From Deltaproteobacteria bacterium (GTDB lineage: Bacteria; Myxococcota_A; UBA9042; PHBI01), in contig WYBB01000100.1 of assembly GCA_011526585.1 (NCBI GenBank), forward strand, positions 1 to 49,559: 49,559 nt of DNA, read 5' to 3'. This document shows positions 20,023 to 33,000 of the stretch, piece after piece. Below the pieces are notes generated by a model. It ran no database searches, was not told the origin of the DNA, and saw only the letters and a list, made by a program, of their open reading frames with translations. Both the position numbers and the translations under genes were made by a program. The first letter of the stretch is position 1; every line of letters starts with the position of its first letter.

Positions 20023-21306
20023 TCAACGGAAGATCGCGAGGTGGCGGGGCGGGAGCCCGGTGTCCGAGGCGACGATCGGGTCGAGCTCGCGTGGGTCGGC
20101 ACCGCCGTCGGGCCAGGTGAAGCGGCGGATCTTCGGCGCGCGTGGATCGGCGTCGGCGAGGAGGATGAGGCGCTCGCTGGGCAGCGGCAGGACGGCGCCG
20201 AGCTCGAAGGCGCCGCCTTCGGCGACGACGGAGATCTCGGAGGTCGAGCGCGTGACGAGGAGCAGGCGGTCGGGCAGCGCGGTGGCGAGGTCGCCGAGCG
20301 CGACGACCAGCGCGCGATCGTCGTCGAGGGCGGCCAGGGTGAAGCCGAGCGGGCGGCCCTCGTGAGACGGCGCATGCAGGTCGGCGGCGGGCAGTGACCA
20401 GGTCGGTGAGAGCGGCGTCGGTGAGGCGGGGGGCAGCGGCGGGGCCAGGAAGGCGAGGCCGGAATAGGCGCGCTGCGGGCCGGTGGGACTATTGCGGAAG
20501 AGGCCGGAGCAGACGATCCAGAGGCCGGGCTCGGCGTCGGGGGAGGGTGTCGTGGCGGAGGCGACGAGCGTGCCGCAGTTCTGGAGCGGCGCGAGATCGA
20601 GCGTGTGGGTGACGGCGAGCGTGGTCGGATCGAGGCCGAGCGCGCGGCCGGGGCCGGCGGCGGAGAAGTCGGGCGCGAGGTGGGTGAGGCCGAGCCACAG
20701 GCGGCCGGTGGCGCGCGAGAAGCGGGTCGGCATCGGGTCGAGGCCGGGATCGGCGTAGGCGGAGAGATCGATGCGCGCGGGGGAGTCGGGGGCGGGCAGG
20801 GCGAGGCCGGCGAGCAGGATGAGATCGGTGGCGGGGGTCGCGGCGGGGCGCTCGGCGGGGCGCTCGAGCAGGGCGGCGACGGGGGTGCCGGCGACGAAGG
20901 CGAGGTCCTGCGGGTTGCCCGGGTAGTCGGGCGAGACGGCGAGCTGGGCGGTGACGGCGCTGGTGGCGGGATCGACGGCGGTGATGACCGCGTTGGGGTA
21001 GCGATCGATGAGGTAGAGGGCGCCGTCGGGCGCTGGCTCGGAGGGGAGCACGACGTCGCCCGAGAGCGCCGTGAGGAGGCCGGGAGGGCGGCTGCCGGAG
21101 GTGACGAGATCGGGCGCGCAGGGCTCGCCGGTGGCGGTCAGGAGCGAGACGGCGGTCGAGCGGTAGTCGGAGAAGACCGCGGCGAGGCGGCAGGATTCGC
21201 GTGGCGGGAGCGAGCGTGAGGCGGGCTCGTCGTCGCAGGCCGGCGCGAGGGGGGCGCCGAGGGCGAGTGTCAACCCGAGGAGACAGGGGGAGGTGGGGTG
21301 CTTCAT
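20023..21306 (-). CDS. Propeller-like surface lipoprotein coupled to a TonB receptor
   Basis: A 427-residue protein with a lipoprotein signal ending in LAPAC. The mature part has repeated strand-rich blocks (LYLIDRYPNAVITAVDPATS, NPQDLAFVAG, IDLSAYADPGLDPMPT, RLWLGLTHL, ALGLDPTTLAVTHTLDL) typical of beta-propeller lipoproteins that pair with TonB-dependent receptors in myxobacteria. In Bacteroides, the propeller lipoprotein BtuG caps BtuB and captures vitamin B12; a comparable capture role is inferred here, with unknown ligand. Its ATG overlaps the stop of the receptor gene (ATGA), so the two are translationally coupled. Confidence 0.72.
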   Translation of the reverse strand: MKHPTSPCLLGLTLALGAPLAPACDDEPASRSLPPRESCRLAAVFSDYRSTAVSLLTATGEPCAPDLVTSGSRPPGLLTALSGDVVLPSEPAPDGALYLIDRYPNAVITAVDPATSAVTAQLAVSPDYPGNPQDLAFVAGTPVAALLERPAERPAATPATDLILLAGLALPAPDSPARIDLSAYADPGLDPMPTRFSRATGRLWLGLTHLAPDFSAAGPGRALGLDPTTLAVTHTLDLAPLQNCGTLVASATTPSPDAEPGLWIVCSGLFRNSPTGPQRAYSGLAFLAPPLPPASPTPLSPTWSLPAADLHAPSHEGRPLGFTLAALDDDRALVVALGDLATALPDRLLLVTRSTSEISVVAEGGAFELGAVLPLPSERLILLADADPRAPKIRRFTWPDGGADPRELDPIVASDTGLPPRHLAIFR

Positions 21307-23234
21307 GGGGAGCTCGGGGTGAGCGTGAGGGTGAGCATGGTCGTGAGGCCGGGCAGCGGGTAGCCGGCGAGGTCCTGCACCCGGTCGGAGAGCAGGTTGG
21401 CGAGCGAGAGGGTCACGCGCACGGTGTCGGCGTGCACGAAGGCGCCGGCGCCGAGCAGCGTGCGCGGCGGCACGGCGACGAGGTTGGCGAAGTCGAGGTG
21501 GTTGCCGGCGACGTGGTCGAGCTCGAGGTAGAGGCCGGCGGCGCCGTGGAGCGGGCCGAGCGTGGCGTCGGGGCGGCGGAGCTCGAGGCGGTGCGAGGTG
21601 GCGAAGGTCGGGGTGAGCGGCAGGTGGTTGCCGGCGCGGGCGGCGATGGCGGAGGTGTCGATCGCGTCGGTGAGGGTGAGGTTGGAACGGAGGCGCAGGT
21701 GCTCGCCGAGGGTGAGCTCGGCGGCGAGCTCGAGGCCGAGGATGCGGGCGGATGCGAGGTTTTCGGGGCGCTGCACGCCCTGGGCGTTCTGGATGAACTG
21801 GATGAGGTCGTCGGCCCAGGTGGCATAGGCGAAGAGCGAGAGCGCGAGCGGGCGGCGGCGCGCGATGGGCGGGGTGAAGCGGGCGCCGAGCTCGAGGGAG
21901 GTGGCGGACTCGGGGCGCAGCGCGGGGTTGCCGAGCGCGTAGCCGGTGTCGCCGTGGAGCTCGAAGAGCGACGGCAGGCGCGGGGTGTGGCGGGCGCCGA
22001 GGGTGAGGCGCAGGTCGGGCAGGGTCAGCGCGGACTCGAGGTAGGTCGCGAGCGGGGTGGCGGACAGGTCGGTCTCGAGGCGGAGGCCGGTCGCGAGCTC
22101 GAGGATGAGCGCGGGGGCGAGGCGGTGGCGGAAGAGGAGCTCGGCGGCGCTCGCGAGGAGGTGGCGGTCGGTCGGGGGGCGGTCGGTGGCGTCGCTCGCC
22201 TCGTGGCGCCAGGCGAGGTGCAAGGACGGCACGAGGCGGGTCGTGAGGGAGGGGGAGAGCGGCAGGCGCAGGGTCACGCGCGCGCCGGGCACGAGCGAGG
22301 TCGTGCGGGTGGCGTCGCGGCCGAGGCCGATCTCGGAGCGCGGGTCGGCGAGGTCGGTCGCGGTGGTGGTGAGGTGGAGCGCGGCGTCGAGGAGGAGCGG
22401 GCCGGGCGAGGCGGCGAGGTGAAGGGCGCCGAGGTTGCGGAGGAGCGAGAGCGAAGACGCGGTGGTGGGGGTGACGCCGAGGCTCGGCAGACCGCGGTCG
22501 GCGAGGGTGAAGACGTCGACGAGGGTGAGGCGCGTGTCGCCGAGGGCGAGCTCGGCGCGGGCGAGCAGGCCGATGCGGTTCGACCAGGCGTTGGCGCGGG
22601 TGTCGAGGCGGTCGTCGGCGTCGGTCCAGGCGGTGCCGCCGTCGTTTTCGAAGCGGAAGTCGGAGGCGGTGTGCAAGGTGTCGAGCGCGAGCGAGAGGCC
22701 GAGGGTGCGCGAGGGGCCGAGCGCGAAGGGGACAGCGAAGAAAGCGTCGACGGCGGCGGTCTCGAAGGCGCCGAGGGTGAGGCGGGCCTCGTGGGTGGCG
22801 CTGTCGGGGCGGCGGGTCTCGAGGAGGAGCGCGCCGCCGAGCCCGGTCGTGCCGAGGGACCAGGGGGTGCGGCCGCGGTGGATGTGCACGGCGGACAGCG
22901 GGCCGAGCGGTAGGGTGGAGAGATCGACGGGCGCGCCGTCGGCGGGGTTGAGCGGCACGCCGTCGAGCACGAGCAGGACCTGCTCGGGGGTGGAGCCGCG
23001 GATGGACAAGGTCGAGAAGGCGCCGAGGCCGCCGAGGCGGGAGACGGTGAGGCCGGGCTCGCCGTCGAGCACGGCGGGAAGGTCGGCGCCGGCGGTCTCG
23101 GCGAGGCGCTCGCGGGTGAGCGAGGCGTGCGGCGGGGACTCGAAGGCGGGCGAGCCGCGGACGGTGGTCCGGTCGGGCTCGGGCTCGGGCGGCGGCGCGG
23201 CGAGCGCGCACGCGAGGAGGAGCGGCCAGCACAT
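21303..23234 (-). CDS. TonB-dependent outer-membrane receptor
   Basis: A 643-residue receptor with a short signal peptide, a plug domain (about residues 25-150: VLDGEPGLTVSRLGGLGAF, STLSIRGS, VLLVLDGVPLN, VHIHRGRTPWS) and a 22-strand-type barrel region rich in alternating hydrophobic residues. The C-terminal DLAGYPLPG is typical of BtuB-like receptors. It takes up a scarce ligand such as cobalamin, haem or a siderophore, using the proton-motive force through TonB. The ligand is unknown, and no cobalamin riboswitch was seen in the 113-bp gap upstream. It is divergent from the ABC1 kinase gene. Confidence 0.9.
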   Translation of the reverse strand: MCWPLLLACALAAPPPEPEPDRTTVRGSPAFESPPHASLTRERLAETAGADLPAVLDGEPGLTVSRLGGLGAFSTLSIRGSTPEQVLLVLDGVPLNPADGAPVDLSTLPLGPLSAVHIHRGRTPWSLGTTGLGGALLLETRRPDSATHEARLTLGAFETAAVDAFFAVPFALGPSRTLGLSLALDTLHTASDFRFENDGGTAWTDADDRLDTRANAWSNRIGLLARAELALGDTRLTLVDVFTLADRGLPSLGVTPTTASSLSLLRNLGALHLAASPGPLLLDAALHLTTTATDLADPRSEIGLGRDATRTTSLVPGARVTLRLPLSPSLTTRLVPSLHLAWRHEASDATDRPPTDRHLLASAAELLFRHRLAPALILELATGLRLETDLSATPLATYLESALTLPDLRLTLGARHTPRLPSLFELHGDTGYALGNPALRPESATSLELGARFTPPIARRRPLALSLFAYATWADDLIQFIQNAQGVQRPENLASARILGLELAAELTLGEHLRLRSNLTLTDAIDTSAIAARAGNHLPLTPTFATSHRLELRRPDATLGPLHGAAGLYLELDHVAGNHLDFANLVAVPPRTLLGAGAFVHADTVRVTLSLANLLSDRVQDLAGYPLPGLTTMLTLTLTPSSP

Positions 23235-23347
23235 GCAGGGTGGTGATAGCGCGTGCGGGCGCGCAAGACGATCGAATCATCGTTTACCTGGGGCGTCTGG
23301 GGCGGTCCTCGCGCCGTAGGTCACAGCGTGTGCGAGCAGGTGGGGCG

Positions 23348-24820
23348 ATGGGCGCGGCCAACGTGATGAGCGGTGCGATGGGCGATGCGGTTCACGAGAT
23401 CGACGAGCTGGAGCTGTGCGAGGACGAGGCCGGGGCCGGCTTCGCGCGGCGGCGGGTGTCGCGGGTGCGCGCGGCGGTCAGGCTCATGCGGGCGAGCTTC
23501 TGGTTCGTGCTGATTGTTGCGAGTTGTTACTTGCAGCGCGGACTGAGCTGGGCGCTCTCGGGCACGGCCTGGGGGCGCGGCGTGGCCGAGCGGCGCTGGG
23601 AGCGGGTGCACGCGAAGAACGCGCGGCGATTCTACGTGGCGGCGACGAGGCTTAGGGGCGTGTGGGTCAAGCTCGGGCAGGTGCTCTCGACGCTCGGGAC
23701 CTTCCTGCCCGAGGTCTACGTCAAGGAGCTGTCGCGCTTGCAGGACCGCGTGCCGCCGCGGCGGTGGGCGGAGATCGACGAGGCGCTGTTCAGGACCTAC
23801 GGGCGGCCGGTGCACGTGGTGTTCGCGCGCTTCGACAAGGAGCCGCTGGCGGCGGCGTCGCTCGGGCAGGTGCACCGCGCGGTGACGCACGCGGGTGAGG
23901 AGGTCGCGGTCAAGGTGCTCTACCCGGACGTGCAGACGACCCTGAAGGTCGATCTGAAGGTGATCGGGTGGGCGCTGACGGTGCTCGGGCGCTTCTTTCC
24001 GGTGAGCGATCTGGACCGGCTGCATCGATCTCTCGGTGAGATGCTGGCGCGCGAGACCGACCTGCGCGCGGAGGGGCGGGCGATCCGCAAGATGGCGGCG
24101 GCGTTCTCCGACGATCGCGCGGTGATCTTGCCGCGGGTGCACGGCGAGCTGACGCGCGAGGCGGTCTTGGTGATGGAGTACGTCGAGGGGGTGCGGCTGA
24201 CCGATCGCGAGGGGCTCGCGCGCATCGGGGTCGACGCCGAGGGCGCGGTGAAGAAGCTGCTCGATGCGTTCTTCCGGCAGGTCTTCGAGCACGGGTGCTT
24301 TCACGCCGATCCACATCCGGGCAACTTCCTGGTGCGGCGCGGGCAGGACGGGCGGGCGGCGATCGTGCTGCTCGATCTCGGCTCGGCCAGCGGGGTGCGC
24401 GAGCCGATCGTGCGCGGGCTGGTGCAGGTGATCGGCGGCTACCTCGGGCGCAACGAGAACGAGGTGCTGCGCGGCATCGAGACGATGGGGTTCCTGGCGA
24501 AGGGCGGGGATCGGCAGCTCGTCGAGCGGCACCTCAGGGCGTCGTTCGACAAGCTCCTCAAGCTCGACCTGCAGGCGGCCGGGCAGGTCGATCGCGCTCT
24601 GGTCGAGCGCATGAGCGAAGGGGGGCCGACGGGGCGGCGCGAGAAGCGCGCGCTGATGCGCTCGATCGCCTACCCGGAGGGGTGGTACGAGCTCGAGCGG
24701 GCGCTGACGATGCTCGTCGGGATCTGCGCGACGCACGCGCCGCGCATCGACGCGATGCAGGTCGCGTTCCCGCACGTGGCGCGGTTCATGCGGGCGAGCG
24801 CGCGCTGTTCAGCTCGGTGA
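23348..24820 (+). CDS. ABC1/UbiB/AarF-family atypical protein kinase
   Basis: A 490-residue protein. The start at 23348 is supported by GGTGGGG upstream and avoids an Arg-rich extension. Family features are the KLGQ motif (VKLGQVLS, about residue 108), the Ala-rich nucleotide loop ASLGQVHRA, the invariant Lys in VAVKVLYP, HADPHPGNFLV (about 319) and DLG in LLDLGSAS in place of kinase DFG. An N-terminal hydrophobic segment (SFWFVLIVASCYL) suggests membrane association. UbiB/COQ8 relatives support ubiquinone or isoprenoid-lipid metabolism, probably as ATPases. Linking it to respiratory quinones here is inference. Confidence 0.92.
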   Translation: MGAANVMSGAMGDAVHEIDELELCEDEAGAGFARRRVSRVRAAVRLMRASFWFVLIVASCYLQRGLSWALSGTAWGRGVAERRWERVHAKNARRFYVAATRLRGVWVKLGQVLSTLGTFLPEVYVKELSRLQDRVPPRRWAEIDEALFRTYGRPVHVVFARFDKEPLAAASLGQVHRAVTHAGEEVAVKVLYPDVQTTLKVDLKVIGWALTVLGRFFPVSDLDRLHRSLGEMLARETDLRAEGRAIRKMAAAFSDDRAVILPRVHGELTREAVLVMEYVEGVRLTDREGLARIGVDAEGAVKKLLDAFFRQVFEHGCFHADPHPGNFLVRRGQDGRAAIVLLDLGSASGVREPIVRGLVQVIGGYLGRNENEVLRGIETMGFLAKGGDRQLVERHLRASFDKLLKLDLQAAGQVDRALVERMSEGGPTGRREKRALMRSIAYPEGWYELERALTMLVGICATHAPRIDAMQVAFPHVARFMRASARCSAR

Positions 24821-24842
24821 GCGATGCACGCCTCGCGTGAAC

Positions 24843-24960
24843 TCGCCAGCGAGACCCGCGCGGCCAAGGAGCGAGCGCGTGGAGCGACGAGGCGACCCCA
24901 CGGTCGCCGCAGGAGCGAGCAAGCGAAGCGACGCCGCCCCCGCGGGTCGCAGCGGCGAGC

Positions 24961-24964
<4 letters not shown>
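24843..24964. repeat. 122-bp intergenic palindromic repeat, copy 2
   Basis: Second copy of the element at 19552-19673, in the same orientation and with the same length. The central hairpin GGCGACC/GGTCGCC is retained with a changed loop (CCAC). In the outer arms, a G-to-C change (left, GACCCGCG) is matched by a C-to-G change (right, CGCGGGTC), keeping the pairing. It lies between the convergent ABC1 and cysS genes and overlaps the cysS stop. Confidence 0.75.
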
Positions 24965-26439
<1,475 letters not shown>

Positions 26440-26468
26440 GCACTTCTCCAGGGTGGACGCGGGGCGGA

Positions 26469-26497
26469 GGTGTAGCAGAGCGGGCCAGGGGGGTCGA
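26469..26497 (-). promoter_or_regulatory. Putative cysS promoter
   Basis: On the minus strand, TCGACC (26497-26492), a 17-bp spacer and TACACC (26474-26469), similar in form to the box before eno. Eye-level match only. Confidence 0.35.
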
Positions 26498-26595
26498 GCA
26501 TTGAAGCGCGGCCGCGCCCTGCGCGGGCGCCAGGGATGGGCTTGCATCGAAGTGCGGTACGCGCGCAGACTCCGTATGGGGTCGGGCGCGAGGTC

Positions 26596-26817
26596 ATGCG
26601 TCATTGTGTGCTGATATTGCTGGTTGCGTTGGGGACCTGGGTTACCGGCTGCGGCTCGTCCCGAGGCGCCGGCGCGTGCCCGAGCAAGCCAATCGTCGAA
26701 GCCTGTTCGCCGGGGTTCAAGTTTTCCTGCGAAACGACCGAAGAGGGCTGTGAACAGTGCTCGTGCGTCCCGATCTCGGATGATCAGGGGCGCCCGATCC
26801 AGGAACCGCGACCTTGA
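26596..26817 (+). CDS. Small Cys-rich lipoprotein
   Basis: A 73-residue protein. The signal peptide (MRHCVLILLVALGTW) ends in the lipobox VTGC. The mature peptide of about 55 residues carries cysteines spaced C...C.PG...C......GC..C.C, weakly like antistasin-type protease-inhibitor modules. No family can be assigned with certainty. The ATG at 26596 gives the signal peptide; a longer frame start exists at 26536. It is divergent from cysS and lies about 185 bp before the first giant gene. Its role is unknown. Confidence 0.65.
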   Translation: MRHCVLILLVALGTWVTGCGSSRGAGACPSKPIVEACSPGFKFSCETTEEGCEQCSCVPISDDQGRPIQEPRP

Positions 26818-26884
26818 AACCCCCGCATCGTCACTGCCACACGCGCGAGCCTCTCCGTCCGGATCCGGAGCGGACGTCGAGATC

Positions 26885-26913
26885 TCGACACCAACGTTCT
26901 GAAGACATATGAA
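26885..26913 (+). promoter_or_regulatory. Putative promoter of giant gene 1
   Basis: TCGACA (26885-26890), a 17-bp spacer and TATGAA (26908-26913), about 90 bp before the ATG. A perfect TCCGGATCCGGA palindrome lies just upstream at 26858-26869. The GAAGACATAT here resembles GAATACATAT before giant gene 2. Confidence 0.3.
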
Positions 26914-27002
26914 GGTCCGGCGCGCCGCTGTGCGCGCCGCGCGACCTCGCATTGCACCGCCCCTTCGACCGGCGAAGTCCAGCCCGCCGTCACGAGGTTC
27001 CC

Positions 27003-30000
27003 ATGCTGAAGATCATACTGCTCGCGTCCTCGTTCGTCGTGCTGCCGCTCGTCCTCGCACCGAACGCCGCGTTCGCGCAACCGGCGGTCGGCGGGTTCGA
27101 GTCTCTCTACTCCCAGTCGACGGACATGCAGCCGGCTGCGGGTGGGACCTGGAGCGGCAACACCTCGGCCGTCACCGTCACCAACGACGGAACGGTCTAC
27201 TGGGGGCCGGTCGACGGGACGCTCGAAAGCAGCAGCGCGACCGTCACGCGCCGCCCGATCCGCAGCCGCAACGCGCACGGCCGTGTCAGGACCTTGCACT
27301 TCACGGGGGAGGTGCGAGGCCTCGTCGTGCGCAACGGCTACCTCTACTTCGCTTCGACGCTCGCCTTCGACGCCTACCAGGGCACCGACGCGGAAGACCA
27401 CATCTCCCGTTTGATCCCGGGACAGGACGCGTCATTCTTCGTCAACGATCTGGCCGGCAACGGGTCGGACGACCTCGGCGGCATGGCCGTGGTACCTCCC
27501 GATTGGGAGGGGCCGTCCGCATTCAACCTCTCCGAGGGCCAGATCGTCATCGCCGAGCGCGACGGCAATCAGCGGCTCTATCGGGTGCCGACAGCGGGCG
27601 GTAGCTCATCGTTCCTCGGCAACGACGCTGGGAGCAACTCCGTCTTCGTCGGCGTCGCCGTGTCCCTGACGCGCGTCATCGCCGCCGATACCGGCAACGA
27701 CCGCCTGGCGCTCCTCAACGCGGACGGGAGCTGGTCCACGATCCCGCTCAGCAGCAACCTCGGTTCGGATCCGCGCGGCATCACCTGGGATCCAGGCGCC
27801 GGCACCGCCACCGAGAGCTTCATCGTCGCGCTCGCCAACGGCCAGCTCCGGCGGATCACCGCGCCTGCGGGCGGGGGCAACTGGCAGAACGACAGCCTCG
27901 GCTCGAACTTCAGCTTCAACTCAGGCGCCACCCAGGCGGTCGCGGTCTCGCCGGACGGGCGCCTCCTCGCGGTCGCCGAGAGCGACGAGGTGCACGTCTA
28001 CGCACGCTGCGCGGTCGCCTCAGGGACCAACTGCAGCGGTCAGACCGACCGCTCGGACCTCTGCCGCGTCGTCAAGGACGGCATGGCCGACTGCAACGAG
28101 AACCTCCTGCCCGACACCTGCGACCTCGCCAGCGGCGTGCTGCACGACTTCGAGGATCCGCCAGGTCCCGACGAGTGCGCCTGCGACGTGCCGGTCGAGA
28201 TGGTGTTCCTCGTCGACGTCTCGGGCTCCATGGACGACGAGGCGTCCGTCATTTGCGAGCGGCTCTCCAACCTGGAAGGCGAGCTCGCAACCGAGGGGAT
28301 CGACGTCAATACCATCGCCTACCGCCTCTACGAAGGTGGTCTGCCCAACGCGGACTGCAGCGACAGCGAGCTCCCGAGCGATCAAACCGTGGAGGACACG
28401 TTCGGCAGGCCGTTGCCCTCCGGTTTCGGGATCACCGGGGATCAAGCGACCTACCGATCGGGGTGCAGCGCCAGCATCAACTCCGCTGGTGAAGACTGGG
28501 CCCGCGGGATCTCGGTCGTCTCGGCGCGCACCAACCCCGGCGCTCCCGCATGGGCTGAGGGCGCCATCCGCTTGATCGTGCCGGTCTCCGACGAAGGGCC
28601 CTACTGCGGATCGGAGGTCACCTCGGCGGACACCACCGCCATCACGAATGCGCTCGCGATCGCCAGCGCCAACGACGTCATCGTCTCGCCCATCCTCGCA
28701 TCCGGCTACCATCGCGATCAAGACAACATCTATGGCCGGAACTATCGCGTCGAGGAGCTGGCGGTCGATGTGGCGCTCGGCACCAACGGCACCGTCTCGC
28801 GCGAGCTCTCGGGACCGGACATGGTCGAGGCGATCAAGGGCATCGTGCGCGACGCCTGCCGCGTCTCGAACACCCCGCCCAGCATGCCCGCGGCGACGCG
28901 CGTCACCGCCGTCGGGCAGGACCCCTACGACTTCGACCTGCAGCTCAACGGCTACTCGGACGCCCAGGCCAACGGCATTGGATCGGTCACCAATATCTCG
29001 GTGACCGGACCGGCCGCCGCGACCGCCTCCTTCGTCAACGGCAGCGTGCTGCGCCTGGATCCGGAGCAGCCCGGCACCCCGACGCCGCCCGGCACCCCGT
29101 ATGTCGTGACCTACACCGTGTGCGACGACGGCGCGCCGAGCATGTGCGCGACGCCGACGACGCTGACCGTTTTCTACAACGACCCGCCCAACCACGCGCC
29201 GCAGACGATCACCTTGTTGCGGAGCGGGAGCCAGACCGTCACGCACACCGCTCTGTTCCCCAACACCGGCGTATTTCACGGCGCGGCGACCGGCGGTGAC
29301 GCCGACGCGTTCACGTCGACCGGCGTCTCCTCGTCCGCATCGGGACCCTTCACCAATGGCTCGGGCACCCTGGCGGGCGCGGGCGGGACGTGCACCGTCA
29401 CCGGAAGCGACACCTCCAGCGTCACCTTCAACGCTGGCACCAACCTCGGGACCTCGATCTGCCACGTCAGAACGTGCGAGGAGGTCCCGCCGAGCGACGA
29501 TCGGGTATGTCGAGTGACAACCATCACCGCGACCATCGTCGAATGCCTCGACAGCGACGACTGCACCGACGGCGAGGTCTGCGACACCACGAACGACACG
29601 TGCGAGCCGGGCCCCGTCGCCAACCCCGACACGCTGTTCGTCGTCGAGGGCGCGACCCTGAACTTCAACCGCTCGGACCTGATGCAGAACGATCAGAACA
29701 TCTCGAACGGCAGCTTCACCGTCACGGGCGCTGTCTCGTCCGGCACGCTCACGGGCCCCAACGGTGCCGGCGCCATGGGCTACACGCCGCCCGCCAACCC
29801 GCCGGCGACCGCCACCTTCCAGTACGAAGTGTGCTCGGACATCGACCCGGGGGAGTGCGCAACCGCGACGGTCACCATCACCATCAACCGCCGCCCGACC
29901 TTCCAGCCCATCCTCGTGTGGGCGGCGGTGGGCGACACCCCCGTCCAGATCCCGCTGACGGGTTCGTATGGCGATCCCGACAGTCACGGACTGGGGACCG

Positions 30001-33000
30001 TCGGGACCTTCACCTTCACCAGCCCGGCTCCCAACGGCAGTCTCAGCTGGAGCAGCCCGAACATCACCTTCCAGCCGAGCTCCCCCGGCCTGGCCCGCGA
30101 TTACGTCTTCACCTATCAGGGCTGCGACAACGGCACGCCGGCGGCCTGCTCCCAGGGAACCGTGACCGTGCGCTACAACGATCCCCCGAGGCTGCACGGC
30201 GACATCGCGGAGACGTTGGTCTGGAGCGAATCGAAATCGATCGACTTCGCCACCCAGATCTTCAACGACTGCAACCTCGTCGTCGGCGACGATCCGAACG
30301 ACACCGAAGACCCCGACGACTGTCTCATCTCCATTCAGGTGTCGACCTCGCCGGACAGCGGCTATGGCAACAGCGCGAGCGCCAACGGCGTCACGCTGAG
30401 CCTGCAGACGCCCACGGGTCCGGGCAGCGACACCTCGAACCTGACCATCCAGGCCGGGACCACCAGCGGCGCGTCGATCTTCCACATCCGCGTCTGCGAG
30501 GAGATGCCGCCTGGTCGCGTGGCCGTCTGCACTCGGGTGCGCCTCCTCCTCGACGTCACCGCCTGCGTGAACCACGAGGACTGCGAGGACGGTATGGTCT
30601 GCCTGGTGCCCGACGACGCCGAGGTCGTCGGCAACACCTGCGTCCCCTGCGTCGACTCGCACAACCCCTCGCCACCCGGCAACCCCGACACCGGCTGTGA
30701 CGCCACGTTGCCCGCCTGCGACGAGACCGGTGCGCTCAGCCCGGACCCGACCTGCGTCGAATGCATCCAGGACGGCGACTGTCAGAGCGGTGAGATCTGC
30801 GACGAGCCCAACCGCGTGTGCGTGCCGTGCATCGACAACCTCCCGGTGACCTCGCTGCCGACGCCCGATGAGGGCTGCAATGCCAACAAGCCGCTGTGCG
30901 AAGAGAGCTCCGGGGCCCTCGATCCGACCGAGTGCGTGGTCTGCCAGCCGACCCCACCGTCGGATGACATCGACCCTGGCTGCTCGGATGGCGCGCCCGT
31001 CTGCGAGATCAACGGCGTCACCGGCGAGCGGCGCTGCGTCGGGTGCGTGGCCGAGATCGACTGCCCGGGCCCGGCGGTATGCGAGAGCAGCGAGTGCGTG
31101 CCCTGCGTCGACACGGCCCTCTACCCTGCCATCGATCGTGGCTGCGACACGCCGGCGCCGATCTGCCTCCTGCCGCCCGGTAGCCAGGGCACCGAGCCGA
31201 CCGGCCTCATCGGCGATGAGTGCGTGGTCTGCCGCGACGACGCCGGCCCCGCTGCGCTGGACACCGGCTGCACCACGCTGACCCCGATCTGCGACGCGCT
31301 GCGCCAGGGCGGCGAGGTCTGTGTCGAGTGCCTGGTCGATGCCGACTGCGCGCCGACGGACGAGGTCTGCGACGAGACGATCAACGTGTGTGTGCCGTGC
31401 GTGAACTCGGCGACACTGACCGGGATCGACGATGGCTGCGACGCCATCGATCCGATCTGCGACGACCGCGGCGCGACTGACACCGAGACCTGCGAGGAGT
31501 GCCTCGACACGATCCCGGTCGGTACCGACCTCGGCTGCACGACCCTCCTACCGGTCTGCGACGAGGCGGCCGTCGGCGGGCACGAGTGCGTCGAGTGCAC
31601 GCAAGACACCGATTGCCCGACGGGCGAGGCCTGCCAGCTCGCGACGAACACCTGCGTGACCTGTGTGGACGACGCGAGCTTCCCCGATGTCGACAGCGGC
31701 TGCGTGCCGGTCGCGCCGGTCTGTGTGGACCAGGGCTCGATCGCCGGCGGCGGTGGCGTCACCATCCGCACCTGCGTGGTGTGCGACGACGACGAGCCGC
31801 TCGACACCAACACCGACGAGGGCTGCACCGAGGCCCTGCCGATCTGCAACGAGAACGTGCCGGGCGGTCGCTGCGACGAGTGCAATGACTCGGCGGACTG
31901 CGGTCCGGGTCAAGCCTGCGATATCGACAGCGGGATCTGCGTGGTCTGTGTCGACGACCGCCTCGCAGGCAACATCGACACCGGCTGCAACCAGGACCTG
32001 CCCGTCTGCCAGCTCAACGACCCCGGCCTCATCGACGACCGCTGCGTCGAGTGCGAGGACGACAAGGGGCCGGGGCTCATCGACTGGGGCTGCGACGAAG
32101 AGCTGCGCTTCTGCGACGAGCTCGCCGCCGGCGAGCCGACCTGCGTCGAGTGCGAGACGGACGAGGACTGCGACGAAGGCTCGCTGTGCAGCCTGGACGG
32201 GCGCTGCGTCGACCCGGGCACGACCGACGCGGTCGACGACGCCTACACCACGACCGAGGGCACGACGTTGGTGATCAGCACGGTTGGCGCGGGTCTCACG
32301 GGCAACGACGTCTTGCCGCCGGGCTCGGGCTTCACCGTCACGCTGGACGCCGGCACCGGGCCGAGCGCGCAGCAGGGCACGCTGACGCTGAACGGCGATG
32401 GCACCTTCACCTTCGTGCCGGCGCAGGGCTTCGCGGGCACCGTGACCTTCGGCTACACGCTGACCGCGGACGTCAACGGCGCGACCGATTCGGCCGTCGT
32501 GACGATCACCGTCAACGGCGCGCCGCGCGCGCAGGACGACCAGGTCACGACCGCCGAGGACACGCCGGTCACCTTCGATCCGCGCAGCAACGACACCGAT
32601 CCCAACGGCGGCGCGCTGACGATCACGCGCATCGTGAGCGGACCCACGAACGGCAGCGCGACGCTCTCCACGACGATCACCTACGCGCCCAACCCCGAGT
32701 ACAGCGGGCCCGACTCGCTGGTCTACGAGGTCTGCGACGCGACGGGGCTCTGTGATACCGCGACCGTGAGCATCACGGTGACACCGGTCAACGATCGGCC
32801 GACCGCGGGCGACGACATCGTCGAGACGCCGGAGGACACCGGGGTGCTGGTCGTCGTGCTCGCCAACGACGTCGACTTCGACAGCGCCACGCTGGAGGTG
32901 CGGCGCATCGTGTCGGGACCGGCGCACGGTACCGCGGTGATCCAGCCGGACGACACCGTGCTCTACGAGCCCGGCGACAACTTCCACGGCGAGGACGCGT

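Noticed and set aside
21201..22913. 570-residue plus-strand frame opposite the TonB receptor
   Set aside because: Glu/Gly/Arg/Ala low-complexity shadow of a clear receptor gene.
20023..23280. Single fused gene covering the lipoprotein and receptor region
   Set aside because: The upstream part is the out-of-frame shadow of the receptor. The lipoprotein has its own signal peptide and start at 21306.
23235..23347. Cobalamin riboswitch before the TonB receptor
   Set aside because: The gap is only 113 bp, too short for the element, and no B12-box-like sequence was seen.
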